Below the pieces are notes generated by a model, which worked only from the letters and a program-made list of their open reading frames with translations, had not been told where the DNA came from and did not search any database. A program made the position numbers and the translations under genes. Positions 16,968 through 26,062 of a stretch of 64,000 bases of DNA are shown here, piece after piece (within the stretch, counting starts at the first letter, position 1; each line of letters opens with the position of its first letter). This stretch comes from COE1 sp949066965 (lineage in GTDB: Bacteria; Bacillota; Clostridia; Lachnospirales; Lachnospiraceae): NCBI GenBank assembly GCA_949066965.1, contig CARTDA010000015.1, positions 12,835 through 76,834 of the forward strand, in the 5' to 3' direction.

Positions 16968-18539
16968 ATGAAGGACGAGAAAAGAAATGAGGAAAAAGAA
17001 GATAAAGGACAGGCTTCGGAGCCGAAAACGGAAGATTTTTCGGATGCAGTAAGTGATTTTGAATTTTTGCAGGAAAAGATTAAGGAGCGCCCGGTAGACA
17101 AGAAAAAGCTTTTGCGCAGAACCATCACGACAGCCTCGCTGGCAGTACTTTTTGGCGTGCTTGCCTGTCTGTCGTTCCTGCTCCTGGAGCCGGTTCTCAA
17201 TAACTGGCTGTACCCCGAGGAGGAGCCCGGGGTGGTCACGTTCCCGCAGGAAAAGAATGAAATGCTTCCGGAGGATATGCTTACAGAAGGCTCGACAACT
17301 GGCCAGGAGGAGAGCGGGGAGGCAGACGAAAGCGAAAGCCGGACGGAAACCGGAACAGACGCTTCGGAAACCGGGACACTGCCGACAGACGTTCCGGAGA
17401 CAGAAAGTACGGCAGTTACGAGCACGGAAACTGTTGAAGGAAGCCAGTCAAAAGAGGAGTCCTCCAGTGAAGAGAACTCACAGGAAGTGCATGGCAGTGT
17501 GGAAAACCCCAGTGTGGAAGCCGCGTCAGACATTCCGGAGACGGAGGTGACAGAGCCGCTCAAGCCGTATCAGACACAGTATGAGGAGCTCTACAGTATT
17601 TACCAGGAAGTGGAGCCTAGCATGGTTACGGTCACGGGGGTGCGCTCAAACGTGGACTGGTTTAACAACCCCTATCAGAGCGAGGGCAGTACGGCAGGCG
17701 TTATCATTGCAAACAATAACAGGGAGCTGCTGATATTAAGCAGGAAGTCCCCGCTGGATGGCGCGGAGACAATCCGGATTCGTTTTTACAATAATGTGAG
17801 TGCGGACGCGGTGATGAAGCAGTATGACAAAAATACGGACTTGGCGGTTCTGGCAGTGGATTTAAAGTATATTGGTGGCAATACGCTGCAGCAGATTGTG
17901 GTAGCGACGCTGGGAAGCTCGGTTTCCCACGGAACATCAGGAATTACGGGTACGCCGGTCATCGCGGTAGGAAACCTGTTTGGGTACAAAGACACGGTAT
18001 GTTATGGAATAGTCACATCGAATGGAAATGTGGTATCAATGGCAGACAATGAATATAAACTGATTACGACAGATATCTATGCCGGGACAAGCCCGAGCGG
18101 CATCCTGGTAAACATGGACAGGGAGGTAATCGGAATCATCGATAACAGCCACAACCACGATGACACGCGGAACCTTTTGTCTGCAATCGGAATTACGGAA
18201 CTGAAAGAGACGATTGCGAAGCTGTCCAACGGAGAACCGATTCCATATCTTGGCATTTATGCGCAGGATATTGATGCAAGGATTCGGAATGAACAAGGGC
18301 TTCCGCAGGGCGCGTATATTTTTGATATTGACATGGATTCGCCGGCGATGCTCAAAGGCATACAGAAGGGGGACATTGTGGTCAGGGTTGGCGTGCAGGA
18401 GATAAGGAGCGCTGCCGACTATATGAATGCACTCAGGAATGTCCCGACGGACAGGAGCATAATTATAGTAGTACAGAGGGCAAGCATGAATGCGTATGAG
18501 GAAATGCAGTTTACCATACAGCCTGCAATAAGACAATAG
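16968..18539 (+). CDS. HtrA/DegP-like membrane protein, probably proteolytically inactive
   Basis: 523 residues. A charged cytoplasmic N-terminus (about 1-45) is followed by one membrane helix (about 48-70), a Glu/Ser/Thr-rich spacer of about 120 residues, a trypsin-like domain (about 200-405) and a PDZ domain (about 415-515). The catalytic Asp is recognisable in NTDLAVLAVD. The strand that normally carries the His (TNNHV) reads LLILSRKSP with no His, and the usual GNSGGP loop reads GTSPSGIL. This points to a chaperone-like or signalling pseudoprotease, although the fold is kept. It has its own promoter and is followed by YhaM and RlmD on the same strand. Confidence 0.75.
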   Translation: MKDEKRNEEKEDKGQASEPKTEDFSDAVSDFEFLQEKIKERPVDKKKLLRRTITTASLAVLFGVLACLSFLLLEPVLNNWLYPEEEPGVVTFPQEKNEMLPEDMLTEGSTTGQEESGEADESESRTETGTDASETGTLPTDVPETESTAVTSTETVEGSQSKEESSSEENSQEVHGSVENPSVEAASDIPETEVTEPLKPYQTQYEELYSIYQEVEPSMVTVTGVRSNVDWFNNPYQSEGSTAGVIIANNNRELLILSRKSPLDGAETIRIRFYNNVSADAVMKQYDKNTDLAVLAVDLKYIGGNTLQQIVVATLGSSVSHGTSGITGTPVIAVGNLFGYKDTVCYGIVTSNGNVVSMADNEYKLITTDIYAGTSPSGILVNMDREVIGIIDNSHNHDDTRNLLSAIGITELKETIAKLSNGEPIPYLGIYAQDIDARIRNEQGLPQGAYIFDIDMDSPAMLKGIQKGDIVVRVGVQEIRSAADYMNALRNVPTDRSIIIVVQRASMNAYEEMQFTIQPAIRQ

Positions 18540-18558
18540 GAAAGGATAAGACAGGACA

Positions 18559-19497
18559 ATGAAGTATATTAAGGATTACAAGGATGGAGACAGGATTTTT
18601 GACATTTATTTCTGCAAGTTTAAGAGTTCCGCAGTCACCAAGAATGGAAAAAATTATGACAATGTCATTATACAGGACAAGACAGGGACGCTCGACGCGA
18701 AAATCTGGGATCCAAACAACGCAGGAATTGCCGATTTTGACGCGATGGACTATATTGAGGTGTACGGCGATGTCACAAGCTTTAACGGCGCATTGCAGGT
18801 CAACGTGAAACGTGTGCGCAAATGCGGGGAGGGCGAGTATGATGAGGGTGAATATATGCCTGTGAGCAGCAAAAACCTTGATGAAATGTATGCGGAGCTT
18901 CTCAAAATCATAGGGAGTATCGGGAATACATACCTGAAAGCGCTGCTCGATAAATTTTTTGTCGAGGACGAGGCGTTTGCGGCAAGATTCAGAAAGGCAT
19001 CCGCGGCAAAGTCCATCCATCATGGATTTATCGGCGGACTGCTTGAGCATACACTCAGTGTGGCGAAGCTTTGCGATTATTATTGTACGGCGTACCCGAT
19101 ACTGAACCGCGACCTCCTGCTGACGGCGGCAATCTGCCATGACATAGGAAAGGTACATGAAATCAGCCCGTTTCCGACAAATGATTATACGGATGCAGGG
19201 CAGTTTCTGGGACATATTGTGGTGGGCTCTGAGATGGTCGGCAAAAAGGCGGCAGAAATCCCGGGATTTCCGGAGATGCTGGAAATGCAGCTGAAGCACT
19301 GCATCCTTGCGCACCATGGGGAATTTGAGTACGGTTCACCGAAAAAACCGGCGCTTATTGAGGCAGTGGCGTTAAGCCATGCAGACGACACGGATGCCAA
19401 GATGGAAACCTTTACGGAAATTTTACAGTCGTCACAGGAGACAGGATGGCTTGGATACAACAGGCTGTTCGAATCCAATCTGAGACGAACCGTATAA
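18559..19497 (+). CDS. yhaM: 3'-5' exoribonuclease YhaM
   Basis: 312 residues, matching the length of Bacillus YhaM. An N-terminal OB-fold nucleic-acid binding region (about 1-110) precedes an HD hydrolase domain with HGFIGGLLEHTLSV, the metal-binding HD in AICHDIGKVHE, and HCILAHHGE. The family degrades RNA and single-stranded DNA from the 3' end. It begins 19 bases after the HtrA-like gene and 50 bases before rlmD. The three are probably co-transcribed, but nothing suggests a shared function. Confidence 0.9.
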   Translation: MKYIKDYKDGDRIFDIYFCKFKSSAVTKNGKNYDNVIIQDKTGTLDAKIWDPNNAGIADFDAMDYIEVYGDVTSFNGALQVNVKRVRKCGEGEYDEGEYMPVSSKNLDEMYAELLKIIGSIGNTYLKALLDKFFVEDEAFAARFRKASAAKSIHHGFIGGLLEHTLSVAKLCDYYCTAYPILNRDLLLTAAICHDIGKVHEISPFPTNDYTDAGQFLGHIVVGSEMVGKKAAEIPGFPEMLEMQLKHCILAHHGEFEYGSPKKPALIEAVALSHADDTDAKMETFTEILQSSQETGWLGYNRLFESNLRRTV

Positions 19498-19546
19498 AAA
19501 ACAGGCGGGTATTCATGCTGTAATATTAGGATGGCGGAGGATTGGA

Positions 19547-20971
19547 ATGAAATACGAAAAGGATGACAGTGTTACGCTGGTTGTCGAGGATATGGGGGCA
19601 GACGGCGAGGGCATTGGGAAAATAGACGGTTTTACCTTTTTTGTGAAGGATGCGCTAATCGGTGACAAGGTGGAAGCAAAAGTCATGAAAGTCAAAAAGG
19701 GCTATGCGTATGCCCGGCTGATGCGTATCGTGTCCCCCTCCCCGAACCGCACAGAGCCCCGGTGCCCCTATCATAAACAGTGCGGCGGGTGTCAGATTCA
19801 GGCGCTTGATTACAGCGCGCAGCTTTTGTATAAGGAAAAGAAGGTCAGAAACAATCTGATGCGAATCGGCGGATTTTCAGAAAAACTGCTTGACAGCGTA
19901 ATGGAGCCGATTGTCGGGATGGAGCATCCGTACCACTACAGGAATAAGGCGCAGTTTCCGATTGGAACCGACAAAAACGGTGAAATTGTGACAGGATTTT
20001 ATGCGGGAAGAACCCATACCATCATACCGAATACGGACTGTGCGCTCGGCATTTCCGAGAACCAGTCTATTTTGGAGACACTTATCAATTACATGAAACG
20101 CTGCAACGTGAAACCGTATGACGAAGCCACCGGGACAGGACTGGTCAGGCATGTCCTGATTCGAAAAGGATTTACAACAGGCGAAATCATGGTATGCGCT
20201 GTCATCAACGGCGAACACCTTCCGCAGGAGGACAGGCTTGTTGAAGCACTCAGGAAAATTGAGGGAATGGCGAGCATATCCATCAACATCAATACACAAA
20301 AAACAAATGTAATTATGGGAGGCAGATGCCGCACCATCTGGGGAAGCGATACAATCAGTGACGTGATTCATATGCGGGACGGAGAAGGAATCACATTTGC
20401 CATCTCGCCACTGTCCTTTTACCAGGTGAATCCTATCCAGACAGAAAGGCTCTATGGTATTGCCCTGGATTACGCGGGGCTGACCGGGACGGAGACTGTC
20501 TGGGATTTATACTGCGGCATCGGTACCATCAGCCTGTTCATGGCGAAAAGGGCAAAACAGGTATACGGTGTTGAAATCGTGGAACAGGCAATCCATGACG
20601 CTCGCAGGAATGCAGTGCGAAACGGCATCAACAATGCCAGCTTTTATGTGGGAAAGGCAGAGGAGGTTCTGCCGCATCTATATGAAAAGGAAGGTATCCA
20701 TGCTGATGTAATCTGCATTGACCCGCCGCGCAAGGGGTGTGACAGCGCCTGCCTGGAAACAATACGCAAAATGATGCCTGACCGCATTGTCTATGTAAGC
20801 TGCGACAGCGCAACCCTCGCAAGGGACCTGAAGTATCTGTGTGCAAATGGTTATGAACTGCGGCGCGCGCGGGCAGTGGATTTGTTTGGGCATACGGTGC
20901 ATGTGGAAGTCGCATGTTGTCTACAAAGGGAGGACAAAGCGAATCGGGAGATTCGCTGTAGAAATCCTTGA
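19547..20971 (+). CDS. rlmD: 23S rRNA (uracil-C5)-methyltransferase RlmD/RlmCD-type
   Basis: 474-residue SAM-dependent RNA methyltransferase. A TRAM domain (about 5-60) is followed by the iron-sulfur cysteines CPYHKQCGGC, a Rossmann core with LYCGIGTISLF, the DPPRKGCD motif and the catalytic Cys in YVSCDSATLARD. It should methylate one or two uracils in 23S rRNA. The natural C-terminus (HTVHVEVACCL) is followed by 15 basic residues of low complexity. Both this tail and the accessory island that starts downstream suggest the 3' end was used as an integration site. The ATG follows GCGGAGGA. Confidence 0.92.
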   Translation: MKYEKDDSVTLVVEDMGADGEGIGKIDGFTFFVKDALIGDKVEAKVMKVKKGYAYARLMRIVSPSPNRTEPRCPYHKQCGGCQIQALDYSAQLLYKEKKVRNNLMRIGGFSEKLLDSVMEPIVGMEHPYHYRNKAQFPIGTDKNGEIVTGFYAGRTHTIIPNTDCALGISENQSILETLINYMKRCNVKPYDEATGTGLVRHVLIRKGFTTGEIMVCAVINGEHLPQEDRLVEALRKIEGMASISININTQKTNVIMGGRCRTIWGSDTISDVIHMRDGEGITFAISPLSFYQVNPIQTERLYGIALDYAGLTGTETVWDLYCGIGTISLFMAKRAKQVYGVEIVEQAIHDARRNAVRNGINNASFYVGKAEEVLPHLYEKEGIHADVICIDPPRKGCDSACLETIRKMMPDRIVYVSCDSATLARDLKYLCANGYELRRARAVDLFGHTVHVEVACCLQREDKANREIRCRNP

Positions 20972-20997
20972 ATTTACGCACTTTGCGAGGATTTTTA
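20938..20997 (+). terminator. Hairpins and probable terminator after rlmD
   Basis: AGCGAATC...GATTCGCT forms an 8-base stem overlapping the rlmD 3' end. Just after it, AAATCCT at about 20964 pairs with AGGATTT ending in a run of T at about 20997. The second is the better terminator candidate. A further stem, AGGATAGT/ACTATCCT, lies at 21025-21046. Confidence 0.45.
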
Positions 20998-21385
20998 AGT
21001 TTAACAGAACACCCGAATATCGTGAGGATAGTCATAAAACTATCCTGAAAAAAGAGATTTTTCACGAGATTAAAGTGTCCGTAGTTATGGAACTCGCATG
21101 AGTGGACACAAAAGTTTATTGTTCACAAATTCAATTATTACAGAAAAAACTTATCAACAACTGAATAATAGGTAAGTCAAAAGACAGCTTGTTTTCTATA
21201 TTTTTATGATGTGGAGCAGGCTGTCTTTTTGATGCACAGCTCCATGCAGAGAAAAAGTACGCCGCTGAAACGGCGCATGGGGCGCGCGGCGAGTAGTGAA
21301 GATAAATCTTCTCTACTCGATTTTTACAACTGCCGGCATTCATCAGACGCCTCTATAATCAAATAGAAAGCAGGAGGCTCAACAG
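20998..21385. other. Island boundary region without a recognised gene
   Basis: This 390-base stretch separates rlmD from parB. It holds a perfect 8-base stem at 21025-21046 and a pair AAAGACAGC/GCTGTCTTT about 35 bases apart near 21186-21228. Two more hairpins lie at 21260-21275 and 21290-21319. I find no integrase, no repeat of the rlmD 3' end and no convincing ORF. It is probably the left end of a mobile element. Confidence 0.4.
21290..21325 (+). terminator. Hairpin with T-run upstream of parB
   Basis: CGAGTAGTGAAGAT at 21290-21303 pairs with ATCTTCTCTACTCG at 21306-21319 with one mismatch. It is followed by five T. It could terminate transcription entering the island or attenuate the par genes. 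Confidence 0.5.
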
Positions 21386-21433
21386 ATAGAGCAGACAAGT
21401 AAAAAGAGTATATGTGGGATTCTCGACCACGAT

Positions 21434-22180
21434 GTGCAGACGGAAAATGTAAAAATCAGCGAGCTGCATGATTTTCAAGGGCATCCGTTCAAGGTAGCGC
21501 ATGGTATGCAGCTCTTTGAATTATCGAAGAGTATTGAGGAGAAGGGCGTGCTTGTTCCCTTGATTGTAAGACCAAACCCAATTGGATCAGGGTATGAAAT
21601 CGTTGCAGGGCACAGAAGAAAAGCGGCCAGCGAATGGGCAGGCATAGATACGGTTCCCGTGATGATTGTGCAGATGGATGATGCAGAAGCAACGATAACG
21701 ATGGTGGATAGTAATTTACAGCGGGAACATATCAAGCCCAGTGAGAAAGCTTATGCCTATAAAATGAAGCTGGAAGCCATGAAGCAGCAGGGAAAGAAAA
21801 TTACTGAACCTATGTCCCAAGTTGGGACGAAGCTGTCAAAGGATGTGGGAGAAAACGGAAAGCCCATACTTCGTTCGGATGAGCTTTTAGCAAAACAGGT
21901 TGGGGAGAGCCGGAACCAGATTGCAAGGTATATCCGTCTGACAAATCTTATTCCCAAAATCCTTGATATGGTAGATGAAGGAAAAATAGCGTTTACCATA
22001 GCAGTGGAACTTTCTTATCTGAAGGAAGATGAACAGTATGAGCTTCATGCGGTGATGGATTTGGAGCAGTGTACACCGTCTCTTTCACAGGCAAACCGGA
22101 TGAAACGCCTGAGTCAGTCAGATGGGATTGATATGGATAAAATGTATGATATTTTACACCAAAGCAGAAAGTGGAACTGA
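21434..22180 (+). CDS. ParB/Spo0J-like partition protein, start and tail damaged
   Basis: 248 residues from a GTG. The N-terminal ParB nuclease-like domain has the GHRRKAAS arginine box and the QREHIKPSE motif; a helix-turn-helix follows (about 115-190). Two defects are visible. The frame is open back to 21359, and a good AGGAGG at 21372-21377 sits nine bases before ATA at 21386, as if an ATG start had mutated; the GTG used here has no ribosome site. At the other end the usual C-terminal domain is missing. The protein stops at WN, while an alternative frame stays open to 22263 (VELIEKLVRDWHEKQ). It belongs to a plasmid- or ICE-type par cluster with ParM. Confidence 0.75.
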   Translation: MQTENVKISELHDFQGHPFKVAHGMQLFELSKSIEEKGVLVPLIVRPNPIGSGYEIVAGHRRKAASEWAGIDTVPVMIVQMDDAEATITMVDSNLQREHIKPSEKAYAYKMKLEAMKQQGKKITEPMSQVGTKLSKDVGENGKPILRSDELLAKQVGESRNQIARYIRLTNLIPKILDMVDEGKIAFTIAVELSYLKEDEQYELHAVMDLEQCTPSLSQANRMKRLSQSDGIDMDKMYDILHQSRKWN

Positions 22181-22288
22181 TAGAAAAACTGGTCAGGGAT
22201 TGGCATGAAAAACAAACAGATATTCATAACCTTTCAGCTAAAAGAGCGGAAAAATCACGATAGAAATAGAAGAGTGGAGGATAAAGTT

Positions 22289-22681
22289 ATGGGTAGGAAG
22301 AAAGAAGATTTATCAATATTTGAACAGATGGGCGGCACTTACACAGAGAAAGACGGTATTTTATATCCTAATATCCGTATTGGTGAAGAAGAAACAGAAG
22401 CGATGCAGAATACCTTTTCACGGAGATTTATGGAAAAAGTATCTGAAAGAAAACCAGCCGGAGAGATATTATCATCTAGTTTGTTTAGGGCAGTTGAAAC
22501 AAAAAGCGCAGAAATCAATGAAGAAGCAAATGAACTGCTGGAAAGGATTATGCAGCAGTATTTACAGAAGCATAAACCGGAGAATCCAGATTCTACAATG
22601 GAAATGTGGCGGCTTCGGGAACAGGCTAAGGCAATGGCAGAGGAAGTGGTTCTTCAAGATATTGTCTACTGTTATCACTAA
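22289..22681 (+). CDS. TnpV-like transposon protein
   Basis: 130 residues. The N-terminus FEQMGGTYTEKDGILYPNI matches the signature of transposon-encoded TnpV proteins, which accompany Tn-type mobile elements and whose role is unknown. The C-terminal two thirds are helical and charged. The ATG at 22289 is preceded by GGAGG and is preferred over an in-frame ATG at 22205. It sits between parB and parM and marks the region as mobile DNA. Confidence 0.65.
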   Translation: MGRKKEDLSIFEQMGGTYTEKDGILYPNIRIGEEETEAMQNTFSRRFMEKVSERKPAGEILSSSLFRAVETKSAEINEEANELLERIMQQYLQKHKPENPDSTMEMWRLREQAKAMAEEVVLQDIVYCYH

Positions 22682-22775
22682 ATATTGATGCACACGATTT
22701 TTGTAAGGTAGATTCTGCGTTTACACACAGCAAAAATCGGCGCAAAAAACATTATAATAAAGAGAGGGAAAAATT

Positions 22776-23717
22776 ATGGCGAATATAAGAGAATATAACA
22801 TGAATGGAACATTGATTTTAGGAATTGATCATGGATATGGAAATATCAAAACAGCACACAGGGTATTTCCAACCGCACTGATTAAGAGTGAGAAAGCGCC
22901 AACTTTCAGTAAGGATTATCTGGAGTATGACGGATATTTTTATATTATCGGGGAAGGTCATAAGAGCTTTATCGCTGAAAAGCAGTCAGATGATGATAAT
23001 TATATCCTGACGCTTGCGGCAATCGCAAAAGAACTGAATGCAAGGGAATTAACCTCTGCCAGAGTACATCTTGCATCAGGACTTCCGTTGAAGTGGGTGC
23101 AGGCGCAGAGAGAATCCTTCCGCCAATATCTGATGCAGAATAAATTTGTGCAGTTCCGTTATAAAGGCAGACAATATAAGGTTGAGATTGCCGGATGTAC
23201 AGTCATGCCGCAGTGCTATTCTGCGGTGGCGGAAAACCTGAAAGATTTTAAAGGAATGAATTTACTTGCCGATATTGGCAACGGAACAATGAATATCATG
23301 TATTTGAACAATGGCAGGGCGATGGAGAGTAAATCATGGACAGAGAAACTCGGTGTTTTTCAGTGCATGCAGCGTATCCGTAATAAGGTGCTGGATGAAA
23401 CGGGAACAAACCTGATGAACGAGGTCATTGAAAATTATCTGAGAATGGGGGAAACGGATATTGCAGAACCTTATGCTGCGCTTATGAAAGAAGCAGCAGT
23501 TTCCTATGTACAGGAGATTTTTCAGAAGCTGAAGGATTATGAGTATAATGAAAGTCTTATGCAGCTTCACTTCATGGGCGGCGGCGCAAGAATTGTGGAA
23601 GCTGTCGGGGAATATAACCGGGAGAGGACGCATTTCAATCATGATATCTGTGCGACTGCAAAGGGATATGAATATTACTGTTACATGATTTTGCGCCGCA
23701 ACAAAAAGGGAAGCTAG
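22776..23717 (+). CDS. ParM/StbA-like actin-type segregation ATPase
   Basis: 313 residues with the actin-fold motifs in order: phosphate-1 LGIDHGYGNIKT near residue 14, phosphate-2 LADIGNGTMN near 165, and an adenosine motif FMGGGARIVE near 270. Such proteins polymerise into filaments that push plasmid or ICE copies apart. The next gene is in the position of the centromere-binding partner ParR. The start has an AGAGAGGG site. An in-frame ATG eight codons later is also possible. Confidence 0.85.
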   Translation: MANIREYNMNGTLILGIDHGYGNIKTAHRVFPTALIKSEKAPTFSKDYLEYDGYFYIIGEGHKSFIAEKQSDDDNYILTLAAIAKELNARELTSARVHLASGLPLKWVQAQRESFRQYLMQNKFVQFRYKGRQYKVEIAGCTVMPQCYSAVAENLKDFKGMNLLADIGNGTMNIMYLNNGRAMESKSWTEKLGVFQCMQRIRNKVLDETGTNLMNEVIENYLRMGETDIAEPYAALMKEAAVSYVQEIFQKLKDYEYNESLMQLHFMGGGARIVEAVGEYNRERTHFNHDICATAKGYEYYCYMILRRNKKGS

Positions 23718-23732
23718 AAAGAAGGTGCAGGA

Positions 23733-24191
23733 ATGACAGGAAATATTCATAACCGTAATGTGCGGTTTTATGAGGAAAAGGAAGCTGACAGACGGGCATG
23801 GGATATACTTCACTCAGAAGCTGTCAGGACATTTTCTTCACAGAATGATTTTATCATTCAGGCAGTCAATGATTTTTATGATTGGCATCTGGCAATATCT
23901 AATGATCCGTATCTGGAAACAAGGGAAAAAGAAGATGCTTTTGCGAATAGGATTGTGGAAAAGGTGGAACAGAAAGTGCTTGGCAACTTGTCACAGCTTA
24001 TCGGGATTCATCTTTTGCAGCAGCAGAATATCTTGGCAATGGGAAATAATGCACAGTTGGAGAATTATTTGAAAGACAATAGAGATATGCACGTATTAAG
24101 TTCCGGCGATGGTATTCTGCAAAATGGCGGAGAGGCTGAAAAAGAGGAGCCGGAGGAGAATGAGTTCCTTGATTTTAGTTTTGGAGGATAG
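23733..24191 (+). CDS. Probable ParR-like partner of ParM
   Basis: 152 residues. The first 50 residues (NRNVRFYEEKEADRRAW then TFSSQNDFIIQAV) resemble the short DNA-binding N-terminus of proteins paired with ParM in conjugative elements. The rest is helical and ends in an acidic tail. It begins 15 bases after parM with a good ribosome site. The role as centromere-binding adaptor is inferred from gene order and size. Confidence 0.6.
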   Translation: MTGNIHNRNVRFYEEKEADRRAWDILHSEAVRTFSSQNDFIIQAVNDFYDWHLAISNDPYLETREKEDAFANRIVEKVEQKVLGNLSQLIGIHLLQQQNILAMGNNAQLENYLKDNRDMHVLSSGDGILQNGGEAEKEEPEENEFLDFSFGG

Positions 24192-24230
24192 CCGGAATAG
24201 GGGGTTGACCGTTTTCAGGCAGATAATGAC

Positions 24231-24566
24231 GTGAATGAGAATGATGAAGAAATCTTTTATGGAAGCGTTTTTCAAGAGTTCAATGAACAGTGGCAGGGTA
24301 AAAAAGAAGCTGTTTCAGAGAAAAAATCAGAAATTATCAGACAAGAAGATATAGATTTTTCAAAGATTTCTCTAGAAGAACGTGCAAAGCTGCTTCCGCC
24401 ACCGACAATCAATCAAATGACAGAATTAAAAGAGTATCAGAAGCGGATGGGATATGATGAAGGTAAAATGAAAAGTATGAAATATAAGATGACAGTCTAT
24501 GATGAGTTCTTGAAAGAGTATGAGTATCGGAAAAAACATTGCGGAGTAAAGGATAAGGAACTGTAA
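24231..24566 (+). CDS. Hypothetical protein of the mobile region
   Basis: 111 residues, acidic then lysine-rich, predicted helical, with no family I recognise. The GTG start is weak; the frame is open from just after a stop at 24198. The stop codon at 24564-24566 lies inside the left arm of a large foldback repeat, so the natural 3' end may have been replaced when that element inserted. Confidence 0.45.
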   Translation: MNENDEEIFYGSVFQEFNEQWQGKKEAVSEKKSEIIRQEDIDFSKISLEERAKLLPPPTINQMTELKEYQKRMGYDEGKMKSMKYKMTVYDEFLKEYEYRKKHCGVKDKEL

Positions 24567-24713
24567 AAAAATAACTTTTAAATAGTGCGTAGGATTTTTC
24601 TTCGAGAGTGCCGCTCAAAAATCAGGCGCATAGCGAGCTATGTAACTGATTTTTGAGCGGTGCTATCGGAGAAAAAGACAAGTAATATTAAAAGTTATTT
24701 TTTTACAGTTCCT
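24556..24713. repeat. 158-base foldback element with perfect 26-base arms
   Basis: Bases 24556-24581 are the exact reverse complement of 24688-24713. Inside, 24611-24625 pairs exactly with 24646-24660 (15 bases, extended outward by GU pairs), and CATAGC/GCTATG at 24629-24642 caps it with a 2-base loop. The whole could fold into one long hairpin, as DNA or RNA. It resembles a MITE or foldback element; no target-site duplication is evident. Confidence 0.8.
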
Positions 24714-24915
24714 AATATTCAGAAAAAGCAGAGGGATAGGGAGCGATGATTTTTAGTAAAGAAAATGCAAGGTAGAAAATCTTAAAGGATGATTAAAAAG
24801 TAGCAAAGTTTGGCTTGATAATGTTCGGGCAGTTGGATATACTAAGATAATAGGGATAATAGACATTAAATTGAAAACATTGAAAGCGTTTTAAGAAATA
24901 CAGAAGGGATATCAT
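24714..24915. promoter_or_regulatory. Promoter region of the type I restriction locus
   Basis: An AT-rich stretch without a gene. TTGATA at 24815-24820 and TATACT at 24838-24843, 17 bases apart, form a strong promoter about 75 bases upstream of hsdM. The promoter is intact although the genes it serves are broken. Confidence 0.6.
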
Positions 24916-26062
24916 ATGAATTTAAGCACAAGTATAAATGAAAAAGCAGCTTTGATATGGGCGATTGCAGACAAATTGACAGGTGTATACAAACCTCATG
25001 AATATGGAGAGGTTATTTTACCATTGACGGTTATCCGTCGTTTTGACTGTATTCTTGCAGATACGAAGGAAGCAGTTCTTGAAAAATATGATGAGGTTAA
25101 GACTTTGCCGATGAGGGATGTTTTATTGCGTAAAGTATCGGGCTACGAATTTTATAATACCAGTAAATATACATTTGAAAAGCTGTTGGATGATCCTGAT
25201 AATATCGAAGAAAATTTTCATGATTATCTAAATGGCTTTTCTGAAAATGTAAGTTTAAGTTTGACGGACACATTGATACGATGGCAAACAAAGGTATTCT
25301 GTATATTGTTATCAAAGAGTTCACTTCGACCAGAGCAAATCTTCATCCTGATATCATTTCCAATTTAGAAATGGGATATATTTTTGAAGAAATCATTCGT
25401 AGATTTTCCGAGTCGCATAATGAAGATGCGGGACAGCATTATACGCCCCGCGAGGTTATCCGCCTTATGGTAAATATTTTGTTCTATGATGACAGCAGTA
25501 CATTGGCGGGAAAAAATATTGCAAAGACGATTTATGATCCCGCGTGTGGAACAGGCGGGATGCTTTCAATCGAATCCTCCTTTTGGACGGGAATGGAAAA
25601 ATGAAAAGAGAGTCGTGGAGGATGAAGCGAAGCGCGGATTTGCGGGACGTTTCGGGGCAGGGCTTCCGGCTGCCTCAGACGGGCAGATGCTTTTCTTAAT
25701 GACCGCAATTTCCAAGATGAAAGAACCTCGTGACGGTGGAAGCAGGATTGCGATTATTCACAATGGCTCTCCGCTTTTTACAGGCGATGCGGGCAGTGGA
25801 CCTTCCGATATCAGAAAATACATTCTTGAAAGCGATTTGCTTGAGGCGATTATTTCCTTGCCAAACGATATTTTCTATAATACGGGAATTGCTACTTACA
25901 TATGGGTATTATCCAATAAAAAGGCGGGCACAAGGCGGGAAGGCAAAGTGCAGCTTATCAATGCGAACGGATTGTATGAAAAGCGCAGAAAAGCACTTGG
26001 AAATAAAAGAAATGATATTCCTGAAAGTGCAATTGCGGAAATACATGTTACACTCAATGTTT
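24916..26062 (+). pseudogene. hsdM: Type I DNA methyltransferase HsdM, disrupted
   Basis: Recognisable HsdM split over three frames. The N-terminal helical domain (VILPLTVIRRFDCILADTK) runs to GFSENV at about 25250, where roughly eight codons are missing and the frame changes. It resumes as HIDTMANKGILY and includes the DAGQHYTPREVI and SAM-binding DPACGTGGMLS motifs up to about 25565. There the DNA jumps to the catalytic NPPFG motif in another frame; about 50 residues between the two motifs are lost. The rest continues to about 26060 and then runs into HsdS sequence without the HsdM C-terminus. No full methyltransferase can be made. The right boundary given is approximate. Confidence 0.85.

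Noticed and set aside
20841..21101. 86-codon ORF overlapping the rlmD end and running past it
   Set aside because: Its first half is a shadow of rlmD, it has no ribosome site, and its second half spans hairpins. I could not match it to a family.
24231..24713. Group II intron or attC-like cassette
   Set aside because: No reverse transcriptase, domain V motif or integron recombination core is present; the structure is simply a foldback.
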